Assembly (NCBI GenBank): GCA_018267365.1
Contig: JAFDYQ010000028.1
Span: forward strand, 1-57,108
Length of the DNA: 57,108 bases
DNA from: Bacteroidota bacterium
Lineage (GTDB): Bacteria; Bacteroidota; Bacteroidia; Chitinophagales; LD1
Direction: 5' to 3'
In this document: positions 1 through 7,398 of the stretch, piece after piece
Layout: every line of letters starts with the position of its first letter
Numbering within the stretch: the first letter of the stretch is position 1
Translations under genes and position numbers: made by a program
The notes under the pieces: model-generated
Told to the model about the DNA's origin: nothing
The model's database searches: none
Seen by the model: only the letters and a program-made list of their open reading frames with translations

Positions 1-327
1 TTGTTTTGCCTTTGATGTGGTTCTGTAGGGACTTTGCTGGCACGATCCGGATTGCTCCGCCACGACGGACAGGCACGTCGCTGTCGCTCCCCACCACGGC
101 GGGCAGGCTTGCAATGACGGCGTTTTTTTTGAGTCCGCCCGGACGCCGATGATCGTTTTGTGTCTGGAGTGTGTCTCCACCCCCTGCCCCTGCCTACCGG
201 CAGGCAGGCCCGCCGGCGGGGGATAGGGCGGCTGGCGGCAAAAAAATAATGGGTTGGTGATTGGTATATGGGCAGTGAGCTATATATTAGGCGTGTCAGC
301 TTCATTCATCATCCGTAACCCACTCCC
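1..327. other. Intergenic region with REP-like palindromes
   Basis: No convincing gene is seen. The stretch contains palindromic G+C-rich sequence around 185-222 built on CCTGCCTACCGGCAGGCAGG, a dispersed repeat seen again in shorter form near 42515-42545. It also has a run ending in GGCTTGCAATGACGG (about 106-120) of the kind found in dispersed Bacteroidota intergenic repeats. The promoter of the downstream acylase should lie near 260-320 but I cannot place it confidently. Confidence 0.4.
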
Positions 328-2379
328 ATGCGCCTCCTCACATGCTTCATAGCTATGCTGCTCAGCGGCTCCGTTTTCTCGCAGGTCGCTCCTGCGTCTG
401 TCACTATCGCGCGCGATAGCTTTGGTGTGCCGCATATCTTTGCGGCTACTGATGCTGCGGTGGCCTATGGCCTGGCCTGGGCGCACTGTGAGGATGACTT
501 CCGCTCTGTGCAGCAGAACCTCCTGGAGAGCCGCAGCCTGTTGGGTGAGGTGGACGGTAAGAGCGGCGTGCTCTTTGACTATGCCATGCAGTTCTTTGGC
601 ATCGACACTTTTGTAGACCATCATTATGAGCAGTCCTTCTCGCCGGAGTTTAAGGCTGTGCTCCGTGGCTACATACAGGGTGTGAATGCCTATGCTGCGG
701 CACATCCCGGTCAGGTGCTGGTGCGGCGTGTGCTGCCCTTTACCGAGCGCGACCTGATCCGCAGCTATACGCTGAACCTGACGCTCTTTGCCGGTGCGGG
801 TATCGCGCTGAAGTCTATCAAGGAGAACCGCATCGAGTTCTTTCACCAGCCCAATGAGATCGGGTCTAATGCCATGGCCATCGCTCCCTCGCGCACGGAG
901 GATGGCCGCACCTGGCTCGCTGTGAATAGCCACCAGCCGCTGGAGGGGCGCTTCGCCTGGTATGAGGCGCACCTGTGCAGCGAGGAGGGGCTGGATGTGA
1001 TCGGCGGGCTCTTTCCCGGCGGCGTGTCGGTATTCGTAGGGAGCAATCAGCACCTCGGCTGGGCACACACGACCAACTATCACAACTTCGGCGACATCTA
1101 TCAGCTACAGCGCCGCGGCAATAAATATTTCTACGATGGCCAGTGGCGCCGCTTTGAGACGCGTACGGCGCACCTGCGCATCCGCCTCGGCAAGATCGTT
1201 TTGCCGGTGAGCAAGAAGATACGCTACACCGTGCAGGGGCCTGTCTTTAGCAATAAGAAGGGCTCGTATGCGCTGCGCTTTCCCGGCTATCAGGACATCC
1301 GCGCCGCGGAGCAGTGGTACCACATGGACAAGGCGCAGAACTGGAGCGAATTCGAGAAGGCGATCAGGATGGAGGCCATCCCGCTCTTCAATATCGTATA
1401 TGGCGACCGCGAGGGGCATATCTTCTGGCAGAGCGGCTGCCAGGTGCCGCTGCGCGATACGGCTATCAGCTGGCACCAGCCCGTGCCGGGCACTGCACCA
1501 CAGTATGTCTGGCAGCGGCTGCTGCCCTATGACCGCAAGCCTGCGCTGCTCGACCCATCGTGCGGCTTCGTCTATAGCTGCAACCAGACACCGCTGGCTA
1601 CCTCCGGCACGGCGTGCAACTGGCGGGGCTACTTCCCCGGCATGCAGCTCTTCACCTACAATCGTGGCGAGCGCTTTGGCGAGATGCTTAATGCTATACC
1701 GGGCAAGATATCGTGGCAGCAGTTTCTCGATGTGAAGTTTGACAAGCACTATGCCCCTGATGGCACCTATGCGAGAAACTTCCACGCGCTCTACCATCTC
1801 GATGCAGCCAAATATCCCGACCTCGCAGCAGCTATCGCCAAGCTGAAACACTGGGACTGGTCCGGCACCATAGACAATAAAGACGCAGCACTCGCCATGC
1901 TTACACACGAGTACCTGATGCACAAACTCAACGGGCCGTTTGCCTTTCTCATGATAAAGAAAGATACCCTGACCACGTCAGAGGTAGCAGAAGCGCTGCG
2001 CCATGCACAGCAGCAGCTGATCAAAACGCACGGCAGTATAGACGTACCACTCGGTGAGGTGCAGCGCCTCATACGCGGCCCGGTGAGCATACCCGCCAGC
2101 GGCCTGCGCGAGGTGCCCCGCGCCGCCGACGGCAAGCTCATAGACAAAAAGAAAGGCATCTACAAAGTGACTAGCGGCGATGGCTATATACAGTTAGTAA
2201 AGTTTGGGAAAGATGGCGTAGACCTGCGCACCATCTCTCCATATGGTGCCTCAGCAAATCCTACCAGCCCGCACTACACCGACCAGATGCGGATGTTTGA
2301 AAAGGAAGCGTTCAAGCAGATGACCTTTGATAAGGCCGAGATACTGCGCAAGGCCGAGCGGGTGTATCATCCGGAGTAG
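328..2379 (+). CDS. Penicillin acylase family (AHL acylase-like) secreted hydrolase
   Basis: This is an N-terminal-nucleophile (Ntn) amidohydrolase of the penicillin/acyl-homoserine-lactone acylase family. Such enzymes cleave an acyl group from an amide and mature by autoproteolysis. The 683-residue product starts with a hydrophobic signal peptide (residues 1-18, ending FSQ). Early residues ARDSFGVPHIFA match the family N-terminal motif, and Gly179-Ser180-Asn-Ala is the expected cleavage site with Ser180 as nucleophile. The following VNSHQPLEG and FVGSNQHLGWAHT segments are also typical of the family. A periplasmic location is inferred. The natural substrate (quorum signal, antibiotic or other amide) cannot be told from sequence. 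It converges on the next gene with a 4-bp gap. Confidence 0.9.
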   Translation: MRLLTCFIAMLLSGSVFSQVAPASVTIARDSFGVPHIFAATDAAVAYGLAWAHCEDDFRSVQQNLLESRSLLGEVDGKSGVLFDYAMQFFGIDTFVDHHYEQSFSPEFKAVLRGYIQGVNAYAAAHPGQVLVRRVLPFTERDLIRSYTLNLTLFAGAGIALKSIKENRIEFFHQPNEIGSNAMAIAPSRTEDGRTWLAVNSHQPLEGRFAWYEAHLCSEEGLDVIGGLFPGGVSVFVGSNQHLGWAHTTNYHNFGDIYQLQRRGNKYFYDGQWRRFETRTAHLRIRLGKIVLPVSKKIRYTVQGPVFSNKKGSYALRFPGYQDIRAAEQWYHMDKAQNWSEFEKAIRMEAIPLFNIVYGDREGHIFWQSGCQVPLRDTAISWHQPVPGTAPQYVWQRLLPYDRKPALLDPSCGFVYSCNQTPLATSGTACNWRGYFPGMQLFTYNRGERFGEMLNAIPGKISWQQFLDVKFDKHYAPDGTYARNFHALYHLDAAKYPDLAAAIAKLKHWDWSGTIDNKDAALAMLTHEYLMHKLNGPFAFLMIKKDTLTTSEVAEALRHAQQQLIKTHGSIDVPLGEVQRLIRGPVSIPASGLREVPRAADGKLIDKKKGIYKVTSGDGYIQLVKFGKDGVDLRTISPYGASANPTSPHYTDQMRMFEKEAFKQMTFDKAEILRKAERVYHPE

Positions 2380-2383
2380 GTCG

Positions 2384-2809
2384 TCACCGCAGCGTCACAC
2401 TCGTCGTCACCGTCTGATCCGCAGTGATGGTCAGCGCCGCATCTGAGAAGGAGGGAGGCCCGAGTTTGATACGCGCATCGCGGCTGAAGCCCATCGGCTC
2501 GGTAGGGTAGCCCACGAGGTTGGTCTTCAGCTTGTGGTCGCCATCGGTATCCTGATATGCCGCCACCGCATACGTGCCCACCGGCACCTGCTCAAACACG
2601 ACCTGCATCTGATCTGCTGTGATGGGAGAGTAGATGCCTTTTAGCTGCTGCCCGCTCTTAGGGAAGTTATCCTTCGTAAAAAGCCCCGTAGCGAGTTCGC
2701 CGCCTTTGGCTTTGTCTATGCCCTTGACCACTACCACCAGACGGCCCGTCTGCTGCGCATGAGATGCGGCGCAAAAAAATATCGCGATACCAAAGAGTAG
2801 TTGCTTCAT
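2384..2809 (-). CDS. DUF2141 domain secreted protein
   Basis: A 141-residue protein with a signal peptide (about 1-19, ending ASHAQ) followed by a single DUF2141 domain. The diagnostic segment VPVGTYAVAAYQDTDGDHKL and the later GYPTEPMGFS are characteristic of this family. DUF2141 proteins are small periplasmic or outer-membrane-associated beta proteins of unknown function. The gene converges with the acylase. No partner gene is adjacent on its own strand. Confidence 0.88.
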   Translation of the reverse strand: MKQLLFGIAIFFCAASHAQQTGRLVVVVKGIDKAKGGELATGLFTKDNFPKSGQQLKGIYSPITADQMQVVFEQVPVGTYAVAAYQDTDGDHKLKTNLVGYPTEPMGFSRDARIKLGPPSFSDAALTITADQTVTTSVTLR

Positions 2810-3025
2810 ACCCTACACAACAGAGAAGGATTCCAGATGTTGTCACAACTCCATTCTCGTTAGATCATTTTTAGCGTTTTCGCGAGACAAAGCCTTTTGT
2901 ATTTCTTACATCCTTTGCGCCTTTGCATGAAATGTATTTGCATTTGCTTTGAGTCCTTAGTGTCCTTTGTGTGAAATAACTTTTTTGCGTTTCCGCGTTT
3001 TTGCGGTTAAACCATCTATATTTTT
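2810..3025. repeat. Intergenic CTTTGCG-type dispersed repeat
   Basis: This stretch has no gene. It carries repeated words such as CCTTTGCGCCTTTGCA and GCGTTTCCGCGTTTTTGCGG. The same kind of low-complexity intergenic repeat recurs at about 3889-3935, 14310-14440, 16360-16395, 32413-32510 and 48219-48280, usually beside gene ends. Its function is unknown. Confidence 0.55.
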
Positions 3026-3052
3026 AGATAAATGTTTAAACATCTATCTTTG
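3022..3052 (+). promoter_or_regulatory. Promoter and palindromic operator of the broken ygiD copy
   Basis: A near-perfect 24-bp palindrome (3026-3049, one mismatched pair, core ATGTTTAAACAT) overlaps a Bacteroidota -7 box TATCTTTG at 3045-3052. The position expected for the -33 TTTG (3022-3025) reads TTTT, so the promoter is probably weakened. The same architecture stands in front of the intact ygiD gene at 3950-3980. This supports a duplicated regulatory region and a dimeric repressor site overlapping RNA polymerase. Confidence 0.6.
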
Positions 3053-3072
3053 TATATGCAAAGCAAATTCGC

Positions 3073-3265
3073 ATGCTACGCAGAGAGTTTTTACATTACA
3101 TGATAAATGCATCAGTTATGGTCACACTAGGATAATTTGGCGCGATGGCTCAGGAGTGGACGGAAACGGGCACAACGATGCCCGTACTCTTCATAGGCCA
3201 CGGCAGCCCTATGAACGCGATAGAGGATAATGAATTCAGCCGCGGCTGGCACACCATAGCGGCGC
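3073..3265 (+). pseudogene. 5' fragment of a second ygiD (DOPA dioxygenase) copy
   Basis: The DNA is nearly identical to the first ~200 bp of the intact ygiD at 4001. It starts at the equivalent ATG (3073) and has the same MxRREFLHYMINAS start. Codon 21 is changed from TCA to TAA (3133-3135), so translation would stop after 20 residues. Similarity in the ygiD frame continues through the metal-site motif GHGSP and ends at SRGWHTIAA around 3263, where the sequence switches to an unrelated start-of-gene fragment. It is a decayed, truncated duplicate. Confidence 0.85.
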
Positions 3266-3279
3266 TTCACCGCCTCGTC

Positions 3280-3360
3280 ATGGCCCGAAAGCCGGAGACC
3301 CGGCAGAAGCGCATAGATGAGATACTGACCGCTGCCGCGGAAAGTCTCAAAAAAGGCTAG
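3280..3360 (+). pseudogene. N-terminal fragment of a TetR-type regulator
   Basis: An ATG at 3280 opens 26 residues (MARKPETRQKRIDEILTAAA then ESLKKG) before a stop. The pattern of basic residues followed by an amphipathic first helix is that of the start of a TetR-family DNA-binding domain. No recognition helix follows. It is fused directly behind the ygiD fragment, in frame with it, and looks like the 5' end of a lost regulator gene. Identification rests on a short stretch only. Confidence 0.45.
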
Positions 3361-3365
3361 TGTGG

Positions 3366-3800
3366 CTAGTGATGTATCACTTCCCGCTGTAGCTTCATGT
3401 CACTTATCGTGACAGTGAAGGTGTGAAGCTCATCGTGTACTGTATCATAGCTGATATCGCATTCCTCAGGTTTGATATCCAGATCATCAATATGGATCGA
3501 TGAGATCGCAAACTCTTTGCTGAAATCCTGTATCACAAGATCTGCCTGGTGCCCACGTATATACTCTTGTATGATAGCCGATATCTCTGGCATCATTTGT
3601 CCATAGCGGCTTTCTACTGTGCGGTAGAAAACACCATACTCCTCACCAGGTACTTTGCTTGAAGATATGATGATCTCTACTTGGGATCCTGTAGGGCGAA
3701 ATACCGCTGAGCCACGCCACGTAGACCCATTCTCTTTTAGCGATCCCAACACAGGGTCATCTATCTGTTTCGGCTTTTTGAATAGATCAAATAGTCCCAT
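3366..3800 (-). CDS. Hypothetical protein (144 aa)
   Basis: A soluble 144-residue protein starting MGLFDLFKKP, an N-terminus common in small cytoplasmic proteins of the DUF2262/DUF6985 type. It is rich in acidic residues and has no signal peptide or membrane segment. I do not recognise the family with confidence. It lies on the opposite strand between the broken and intact ygiD copies and has a lower G+C content than its neighbours, compatible with insertion between the two copies. Confidence 0.65.
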   Translation of the reverse strand: MGLFDLFKKPKQIDDPVLGSLKENGSTWRGSAVFRPTGSQVEIIISSSKVPGEEYGVFYRTVESRYGQMMPEISAIIQEYIRGHQADLVIQDFSKEFAISSIHIDDLDIKPEECDISYDTVHDELHTFTVTISDMKLQREVIHH

Positions 3801-3949
3801 CCGCCTTCTGATTTTTTAAGCAAGATAGTCTTAAATTGAATGCATCAGTAGCACGATCACTTATTCGTTGCATGTTTGCCACTCATCACTTTGCATTCCT
3901 TAAACCCTTCGCGCCTTTGCGAGAAATGACACCTAGGGGAAGCTCATAT

Positions 3950-3980
3950 TTTGATATAAATGTTTAAACATCTACCTTTG
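3950..3980 (+). promoter_or_regulatory. Promoter and operator of ygiD
   Basis: A complete Bacteroidota promoter is visible: -33 TTTG (3950-3953), a 19-bp spacer and the -7 box TACCTTTG (3973-3980). Within the spacer lies an 18-bp palindrome with perfect core ATGTTTAAACAT (3960-3971). The overlap suggests repression by a dimeric regulator. The same core occurs at 3032-3043 in front of the broken copy. Confidence 0.7.
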
Positions 3981-4000
3981 CATCTGCAAAGCAATCACGC

Positions 4001-4876
4001 ATGCAGCGCAGAGAGTTTTTACATTACATGATAAATGCATCAGCTATGGTCACACTAGGATCATTTGGCGCGATGGCGCAGGAGTGGCAGGAGACCGGCA
4101 CCACGATGCCGGTACTCTTCATCGGCCACGGCAGCCCTATGAATGCGATAGAAGACAATGAATTCAGCCGCGGCTGGCATGCCGTAGCGGCCACGCTGCC
4201 GCGCCCGCGCGCCATCCTGGTCATCTCTGCCCACTGGGAGACACGCGGCACCTTTGTGACGGCGATGGAGAAACCAAAGACCATCCACGATTTCGGCGGC
4301 TTCCCGCAGGCGCTCTTTGATGTGCAGTACAACGCACCCGGTAGTCCAGACCTCGCAAAGGAAACGAAGCAAGCCATCACCACCACACCTGTGGGGCTCG
4401 ACGAGAGCTGGGGCCTTGACCACGGCACCTGGAGCGTGCTCGTGCGCATGTACCCCGAGGCAAACATCCCCGTGGTGCAGCTCAGCCTGGACTACACGCG
4501 CGATGCACAGTACCACTATGACCTCGCCAAACAAATAGCATCACTCAGAAAGAAAGGCGTCCTCATCATAGGCAGCGGCAACATGGTCCACAACTTCCGC
4601 TACCTCGATGCCCGCCAGGGTTTTGAGAAGCACTACGGCCACGACTGGGCGCTCGATGCCAATGGCCAATTCAAAAAGCTCATCACCGCCCACGATCACA
4701 AGCCGCTCATAGACTATCAGGCCAACCGTGGCTTTGCCCTCTCGGCCCCGACCCCCGAGCACTACCTGCCCATGCTCTACACCCTCGCCCTAGGTGGCCG
4801 GGATGAGCAGCTGCAATTCTTCAACGATGCGGTAGTAGCTGGTTCGTTTTCTATGACTTCGTTTAGGGTGGGGTAG
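4001..4876 (+). CDS. ygiD: 4,5-DOPA dioxygenase extradiol-type LigB-family protein
   Basis: A 291-residue member of the LigB/class III extradiol dioxygenase family, DODA/YgiD branch, which opens catechol rings such as L-DOPA using a single metal ion. Candidate metal ligands are His43 (in GHGSP), His78 (in SAHWE) and His197 (in GNMVHNF). His141 in LDHGTW is the likely catalytic base. The N-terminus (RREFLHYMINASAMVTLG) resembles a Tat signal, so export is possible, which is unusual for this mostly cytosolic family. Its 3' end (codons for GSFSMTSFRVG and the stop) is the sequence repeated at three downstream module borders. Confidence 0.88.
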   Translation: MQRREFLHYMINASAMVTLGSFGAMAQEWQETGTTMPVLFIGHGSPMNAIEDNEFSRGWHAVAATLPRPRAILVISAHWETRGTFVTAMEKPKTIHDFGGFPQALFDVQYNAPGSPDLAKETKQAITTTPVGLDESWGLDHGTWSVLVRMYPEANIPVVQLSLDYTRDAQYHYDLAKQIASLRKKGVLIIGSGNMVHNFRYLDARQGFEKHYGHDWALDANGQFKKLITAHDHKPLIDYQANRGFALSAPTPEHYLPMLYTLALGGRDEQLQFFNDAVVAGSFSMTSFRVG

Positions 4877-4878
4877 GG
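4841..4878 (+). repeat. ygiD 3'-end repeat, copy 1 (native)
   Basis: The 38-bp core running from GGTTCG to GGGTAGGG spans the last ygiD codons, the stop and two more bases. Three further copies lie at 6012-6049, 7518-7555 and 10612-10649, all in the same orientation. Copy 1 is the only one still attached to a complete gene. Confidence 0.85.
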
Positions 4879-4896
4879 TGATTGAAGTCTGACCAG

Positions 4897-4934
4897 AAAA
4901 AGTTTACGGATTTTGTAAACTTTTTGTATCTTTA
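4897..4934 (+). promoter_or_regulatory. Operator/promoter of the GNAT-like/XRE pair
   Basis: A perfect 11-bp inverted repeat, AAAAAGTTTAC (4897-4907) and GTAAACTTTTT (4915-4925) separated by 7 bp, stands directly before the pair. A -7-like box TATCTTTA follows at 4927-4934, just before the ATG at 4939. This is the arrangement expected for autorepression by the XRE partner. The very short distance from -7 box to ATG implies a leaderless or almost leaderless transcript. Confidence 0.65.
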
Positions 4935-4938
4935 TGCT

Positions 4939-5409
4939 ATGCAGGTCATAGACGTGAAAACCGGGAAAGCTCTGACCGCAGTCATCAGCCCGCTGCGAGC
5001 AGACCGCAGGGGACTCATCAGGCGCCGTTATCATTTTGACTGGTCTGCGGCCAGAGAGCCGACCGTATACAAACTCACACTGAAGGGTAGCGAAGAGATA
5101 CTAGGTCTCGTATCAGTAGCACTGGTGCCACAGGAGGAGCGTATAGCTATACGGCTGCTGGCAGTGGCTGCTGAGCAGGTAGGTCAGGATAAGACCATAG
5201 GCCATATAGCGGGAGCCCTGCTGGCCTATGTAGCGCGGCTGGCAGTGAGGCAATACGGGGCCAACGCAGCAATATCACTGGTGCCTAAGACTGCTCTGCG
5301 AAAGCACTATATGGATAGATATGGTTTTGAGCCAGCGGGTAGCAGCCTGTTTATAGCTGGGGTAGATTTATATCATTTGATAGAAAAGTATGAAGACCAT
5401 GAAGGATAA
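4939..5409 (+). CDS. GNAT-fold-like protein, putative toxin of a TA pair
   Basis: I start this gene at ATG 4939 (MQVIDVKTGKAL) because the alternative TTG start at 4882 would place the operator palindrome inside the coding region. The ~156-residue product shows a GNAT-like order: a strand-rich N-terminal half, IRLLAVAAEQ, a long helix (GHIAGALLAYVARLAVRQYG), a strand ending in VPK, then LRKHYMDRYGFEPAG, which resembles the last GNAT motif. The acetyl-CoA loop (Q/R-x-x-G-x-G/A) is degenerate. It overlaps the XRE gene by 20 bp. GNAT-type toxins usually acetylate aminoacyl-tRNA. That role is inferred here from context, not shown. Confidence 0.6.
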   Translation: MQVIDVKTGKALTAVISPLRADRRGLIRRRYHFDWSAAREPTVYKLTLKGSEEILGLVSVALVPQEERIAIRLLAVAAEQVGQDKTIGHIAGALLAYVARLAVRQYGANAAISLVPKTALRKHYMDRYGFEPAGSSLFIAGVDLYHLIEKYEDHEG

Positions 5410-5941
5410 AGAATATAAGGAATTGCTGGCCAGACACGGCGCAGCAGAGGTAGCAGCGCATTTTGTATTCCCTGCGGAAAAGACAAAGTCGAAACCAGCA
5501 GATGACGCCGCACTAAGCGAGGCTCTCCGGGCCCGAAGGGTGGCCATAGCGCCCGATGACCGGCTAAGGATGGATCTGCTACAGCTGCGCTATCAGATAG
5601 AAGACTATATCAACGATAGCAGGTATGATAGCACGCTGAGTTTCCAGCATTTTCTGGAGGCTTATATCCTGGATCTGGGTATCAAGCGCCATGAACTGGC
5701 GCGTGATCTATCTATCAGGCCCTCAGCCCTCAGCCAGTATCTCAATGCACATCGCCTGCCACCGATAGAGGTATTGGTCAGGCTGGAGCTGCATAGCGGC
5801 CAGATCATATCCGCCGCGCACTGGTACCAGCTCATAGAAAAAGAAAAAATACACCAACTCAGTGCAGACCGCAAGATCCGCCGGGAGCAGATGCCTTACA
5901 TAAAGAAAAGCAAGTACAGGGTCAAGATGGCTCATGGGTAG
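5390..5941 (+). CDS. XRE-type HTH protein, putative antitoxin
   Basis: A 183-residue protein whose C-terminal half carries a clear helix-turn-helix: GIKRHELARDLSIRPSALSQ followed by YLNAHRLPPIEVLVRLE. The N-terminal ~90 residues form a separate charged helical region that could bind the partner. A second in-frame ATG lies three codons downstream (5399), so the exact start is unsure. It overlaps the upstream gene by 20 bp, indicating translational coupling. Order (effector first, regulator second) and the upstream palindrome fit a type II toxin-antitoxin unit. Confidence 0.7.
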   Translation: MKTMKDKEYKELLARHGAAEVAAHFVFPAEKTKSKPADDAALSEALRARRVAIAPDDRLRMDLLQLRYQIEDYINDSRYDSTLSFQHFLEAYILDLGIKRHELARDLSIRPSALSQYLNAHRLPPIEVLVRLELHSGQIISAAHWYQLIEKEKIHQLSADRKIRREQMPYIKKSKYRVKMAHG

Positions 5942-5977
5942 TGTTGCTTCCTGGTCCGGTTTGACTAGCCCGGAGGA

Positions 5978-6049
5978 GCCACTATAATTCTTCAACGATG
6001 CGGTAGTAGCTGGGTCGTTTTCTATGACGTCGTTTAGGGTGGGTTAGGG
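5978..6049 (+). repeat. ygiD 3'-end repeat, copy 2 (extended remnant)
   Basis: This 72-bp stretch matches the last 24 codons of ygiD. Read in frame it gives EPL, a stop, then FFNDAVVAGSFSMTSFRVG and the ygiD stop codon. The core is 6012-6049. It is a degraded 3' fragment of another ygiD-like gene, placed directly after the XRE gene. Confidence 0.85.
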
Positions 6050-6207
6050 GCTTACTACACGGAGTGCGCAGAGAATCTTCACAGAGGACACAGAGATATC
6101 TTTACTCATTTTGCCAATAAATTTGAGGGCACAAAGAGGAAATTTCTCGGTGCTCTCAAAATGGCTGTGCGCTCATCGCTTTGTGCACTCTGTGATAAAT
6201 GTATTCC
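6050..6207 (+). repeat. Intergenic CACAGAG-type repeat, unit 1
   Basis: The sequence after copy 2 (CACAGAGGACACAGAGATAT, then the words AATTTGAGGGCACAAAGAGG and CTCGGTGCTCTCAAAATGGC) is repeated closely at 7556-7720 after copy 3. Together with the ygiD tail it forms a ~200-bp duplicated block that borders two different gene modules. No coding potential is apparent. Confidence 0.75.
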
Positions 6208-6645
6208 TCAGTGCTCTCTGTTGCCTTCTGTGATATAATGATAGAGCCAGTCTCTGATCACTATATCCCAACCGCTGCGGCACTTGTCATAGCATTCCTT
6301 TTGAGGCTGCAGGCCCTGATGTGTAAAGTGAAGGAATGTTTTGCCGTCTGCCACACTTATCTCAAAGATCATGCGCGTGCCCGTCCACTCGGACTGGTCT
6401 CTCTCCAGCCAGTCCAGGCGGCTGTCTGTGACGAGCCATACCATTTTTTTTCCAGGTACTACCTCCGTCAGGCGCTGTAGCGAGTAGTGGCGCCCGGGAT
6501 GATGTATGATAAACTCATCGCCGAGGTCTGCGCTTTTACCACTGTAATCTTTGCTCCACCAGCTCGAAACGTGTGTGAGGCACTGGAAAACCTCCGCCGG
6601 CGACTGAGGTACGGCGATGGTCAGGGTGAGGTCGGAAGTGTTCAT
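6208..6645 (-). CDS. SRPBCC (AHSA1-like) domain protein
   Basis: A 145-residue START/Bet v1-fold protein of the AHSA1 type, starting in the usual way (LTLTIAVPQSPAEVFQCLTH followed by a WW pair). Such proteins have a hydrophobic ligand cavity, and in Bacteroidota they are often encoded next to ArsR regulators. It is the last gene of a three-gene operon and overlaps the ArsR gene by 4 bp (ATGA). The ligand is unknown. Confidence 0.85.
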   Translation of the reverse strand: MNTSDLTLTIAVPQSPAEVFQCLTHVSSWWSKDYSGKSADLGDEFIIHHPGRHYSLQRLTEVVPGKKMVWLVTDSRLDWLERDQSEWTGTRMIFEISVADGKTFLHFTHQGLQPQKECYDKCRSGWDIVIRDWLYHYITEGNREH

Positions 6646-6968
6646 TTAGTTTTATTTTGAGCATGCAATAGAGTTGACAGTTTATGGAGCCGAGAGGTCC
6701 AGAACCGGTCGAAGGAGCTGATAAAATCCTGTACCTCCTGAAAGCCGTCTGGTTTGAGTGCACAGTAGCGTTCTCTGCCCACATCCTGAATGGATATAAA
6801 GCCTGCCTCTTGAAGTATGCGTATATGTTTTGACACTGCAGGGCGGCTCATATCAAAGTTTTCTGCCAGGGCACCTACTGTCATACGCTCTGCCATGAGC
6901 AGCTGCAGCATATATCTCCGGCTGGGATCTGCCAGCACCTGAAAGGCATCAAGCGTGGTTGGGTTCAT
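6642..6968 (-). CDS. ArsR-family winged-helix regulator
   Basis: A 108-residue ArsR-type repressor. The DNA-binding core reads ADPSRRYMLQLLMAERMTVG, then LAENFDMSRPAVSKHIRILQ and the wing ISIQDVGRERYCALKPDG. There are no paired cysteines in the recognition helix, so it is not a classic metal sensor. It belongs to the DUF2316/SRPBCC-associated group. It overlaps both neighbours (20 bp upstream, 4 bp downstream), so the three proteins are co-translated. A large palindrome at 7399-7438 is its probable operator. Confidence 0.9.
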   Translation of the reverse strand: MNPTTLDAFQVLADPSRRYMLQLLMAERMTVGALAENFDMSRPAVSKHIRILQEAGFISIQDVGRERYCALKPDGFQEVQDFISSFDRFWTSRLHKLSTLLHAQNKTK

Positions 6969-7392
6969 TCACTTTGTTATTGAGGAGTTCCACAAGTTTT
7001 GTCCCAAACAGAGACCACCCGTGTTCATGGCCATCGCGGTCTGCCGCTGTAGCAAAACCATCGTGCAATAGTTCCAGTTTTGTACCCTTGGTGGTGGGTG
7101 CCAGTGTCCAGGTCACCATAGAGTCATACGGCTGGCCATCGCTCAGTGCATTCGTACGCCAGGAATATTGCAGTCTACTGTACGGTGTCACCTCCCGCAC
7201 CTCACAGTACGATACGCCACCTGTTTCGCAGTCTTTGCCACGTACGCTCAGGAAGCTGAACTTGTGCCCTACTACGGGTTTGAAATCATTTTTCATAAGC
7301 CACTGCTCGAGCAGCGCTGCGTCTGTCAGGTACTCCCAAACTTCCTGTGGTGTACGCTCGAAAAACCATGTCTGATGAATTGCTTTTTGCAT
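6949..7392 (-). CDS. SRPBCC (AHSA1-like) domain protein
   Basis: First gene of the ArsR operon. The 147-residue SRPBCC/AHSA1 domain opens with IHQTWFFERTPQEVWEYLTD and has the conserved LEQWLMKNDFKPVVGHKFSF region and the C-terminal helix GWSLFGTKLVELL. It is only distantly related to the second SRPBCC protein of the operon. A role in binding a small hydrophobic compound sensed or handled by the system is inferred. Confidence 0.87.
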   Translation of the reverse strand: MQKAIHQTWFFERTPQEVWEYLTDAALLEQWLMKNDFKPVVGHKFSFLSVRGKDCETGGVSYCEVREVTPYSRLQYSWRTNALSDGQPYDSMVTWTLAPTTKGTKLELLHDGFATAADRDGHEHGWSLFGTKLVELLNNKVNEPNHA

Positions 7393-7398
7393 GATGTA

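Noticed and set aside
280..1083. 267-codon minus-strand ORF opposite the acylase gene
   Set aside because: It is a G+C-driven shadow frame of a clear Ntn hydrolase gene with a signal peptide and catalytic Ser.
2967..3230. 87-codon ORF running into the broken ygiD copy
   Set aside because: It is in a different frame from the ygiD remnant, starts in intergenic repeats and has no recognisable content.
4939..5941. RES/Xre toxin-antitoxin assignment
   Set aside because: Gene order and HTH partner fit, but the first protein shows no Arg-Glu-Ser-type active-site pattern and instead has a GNAT-like motif order.
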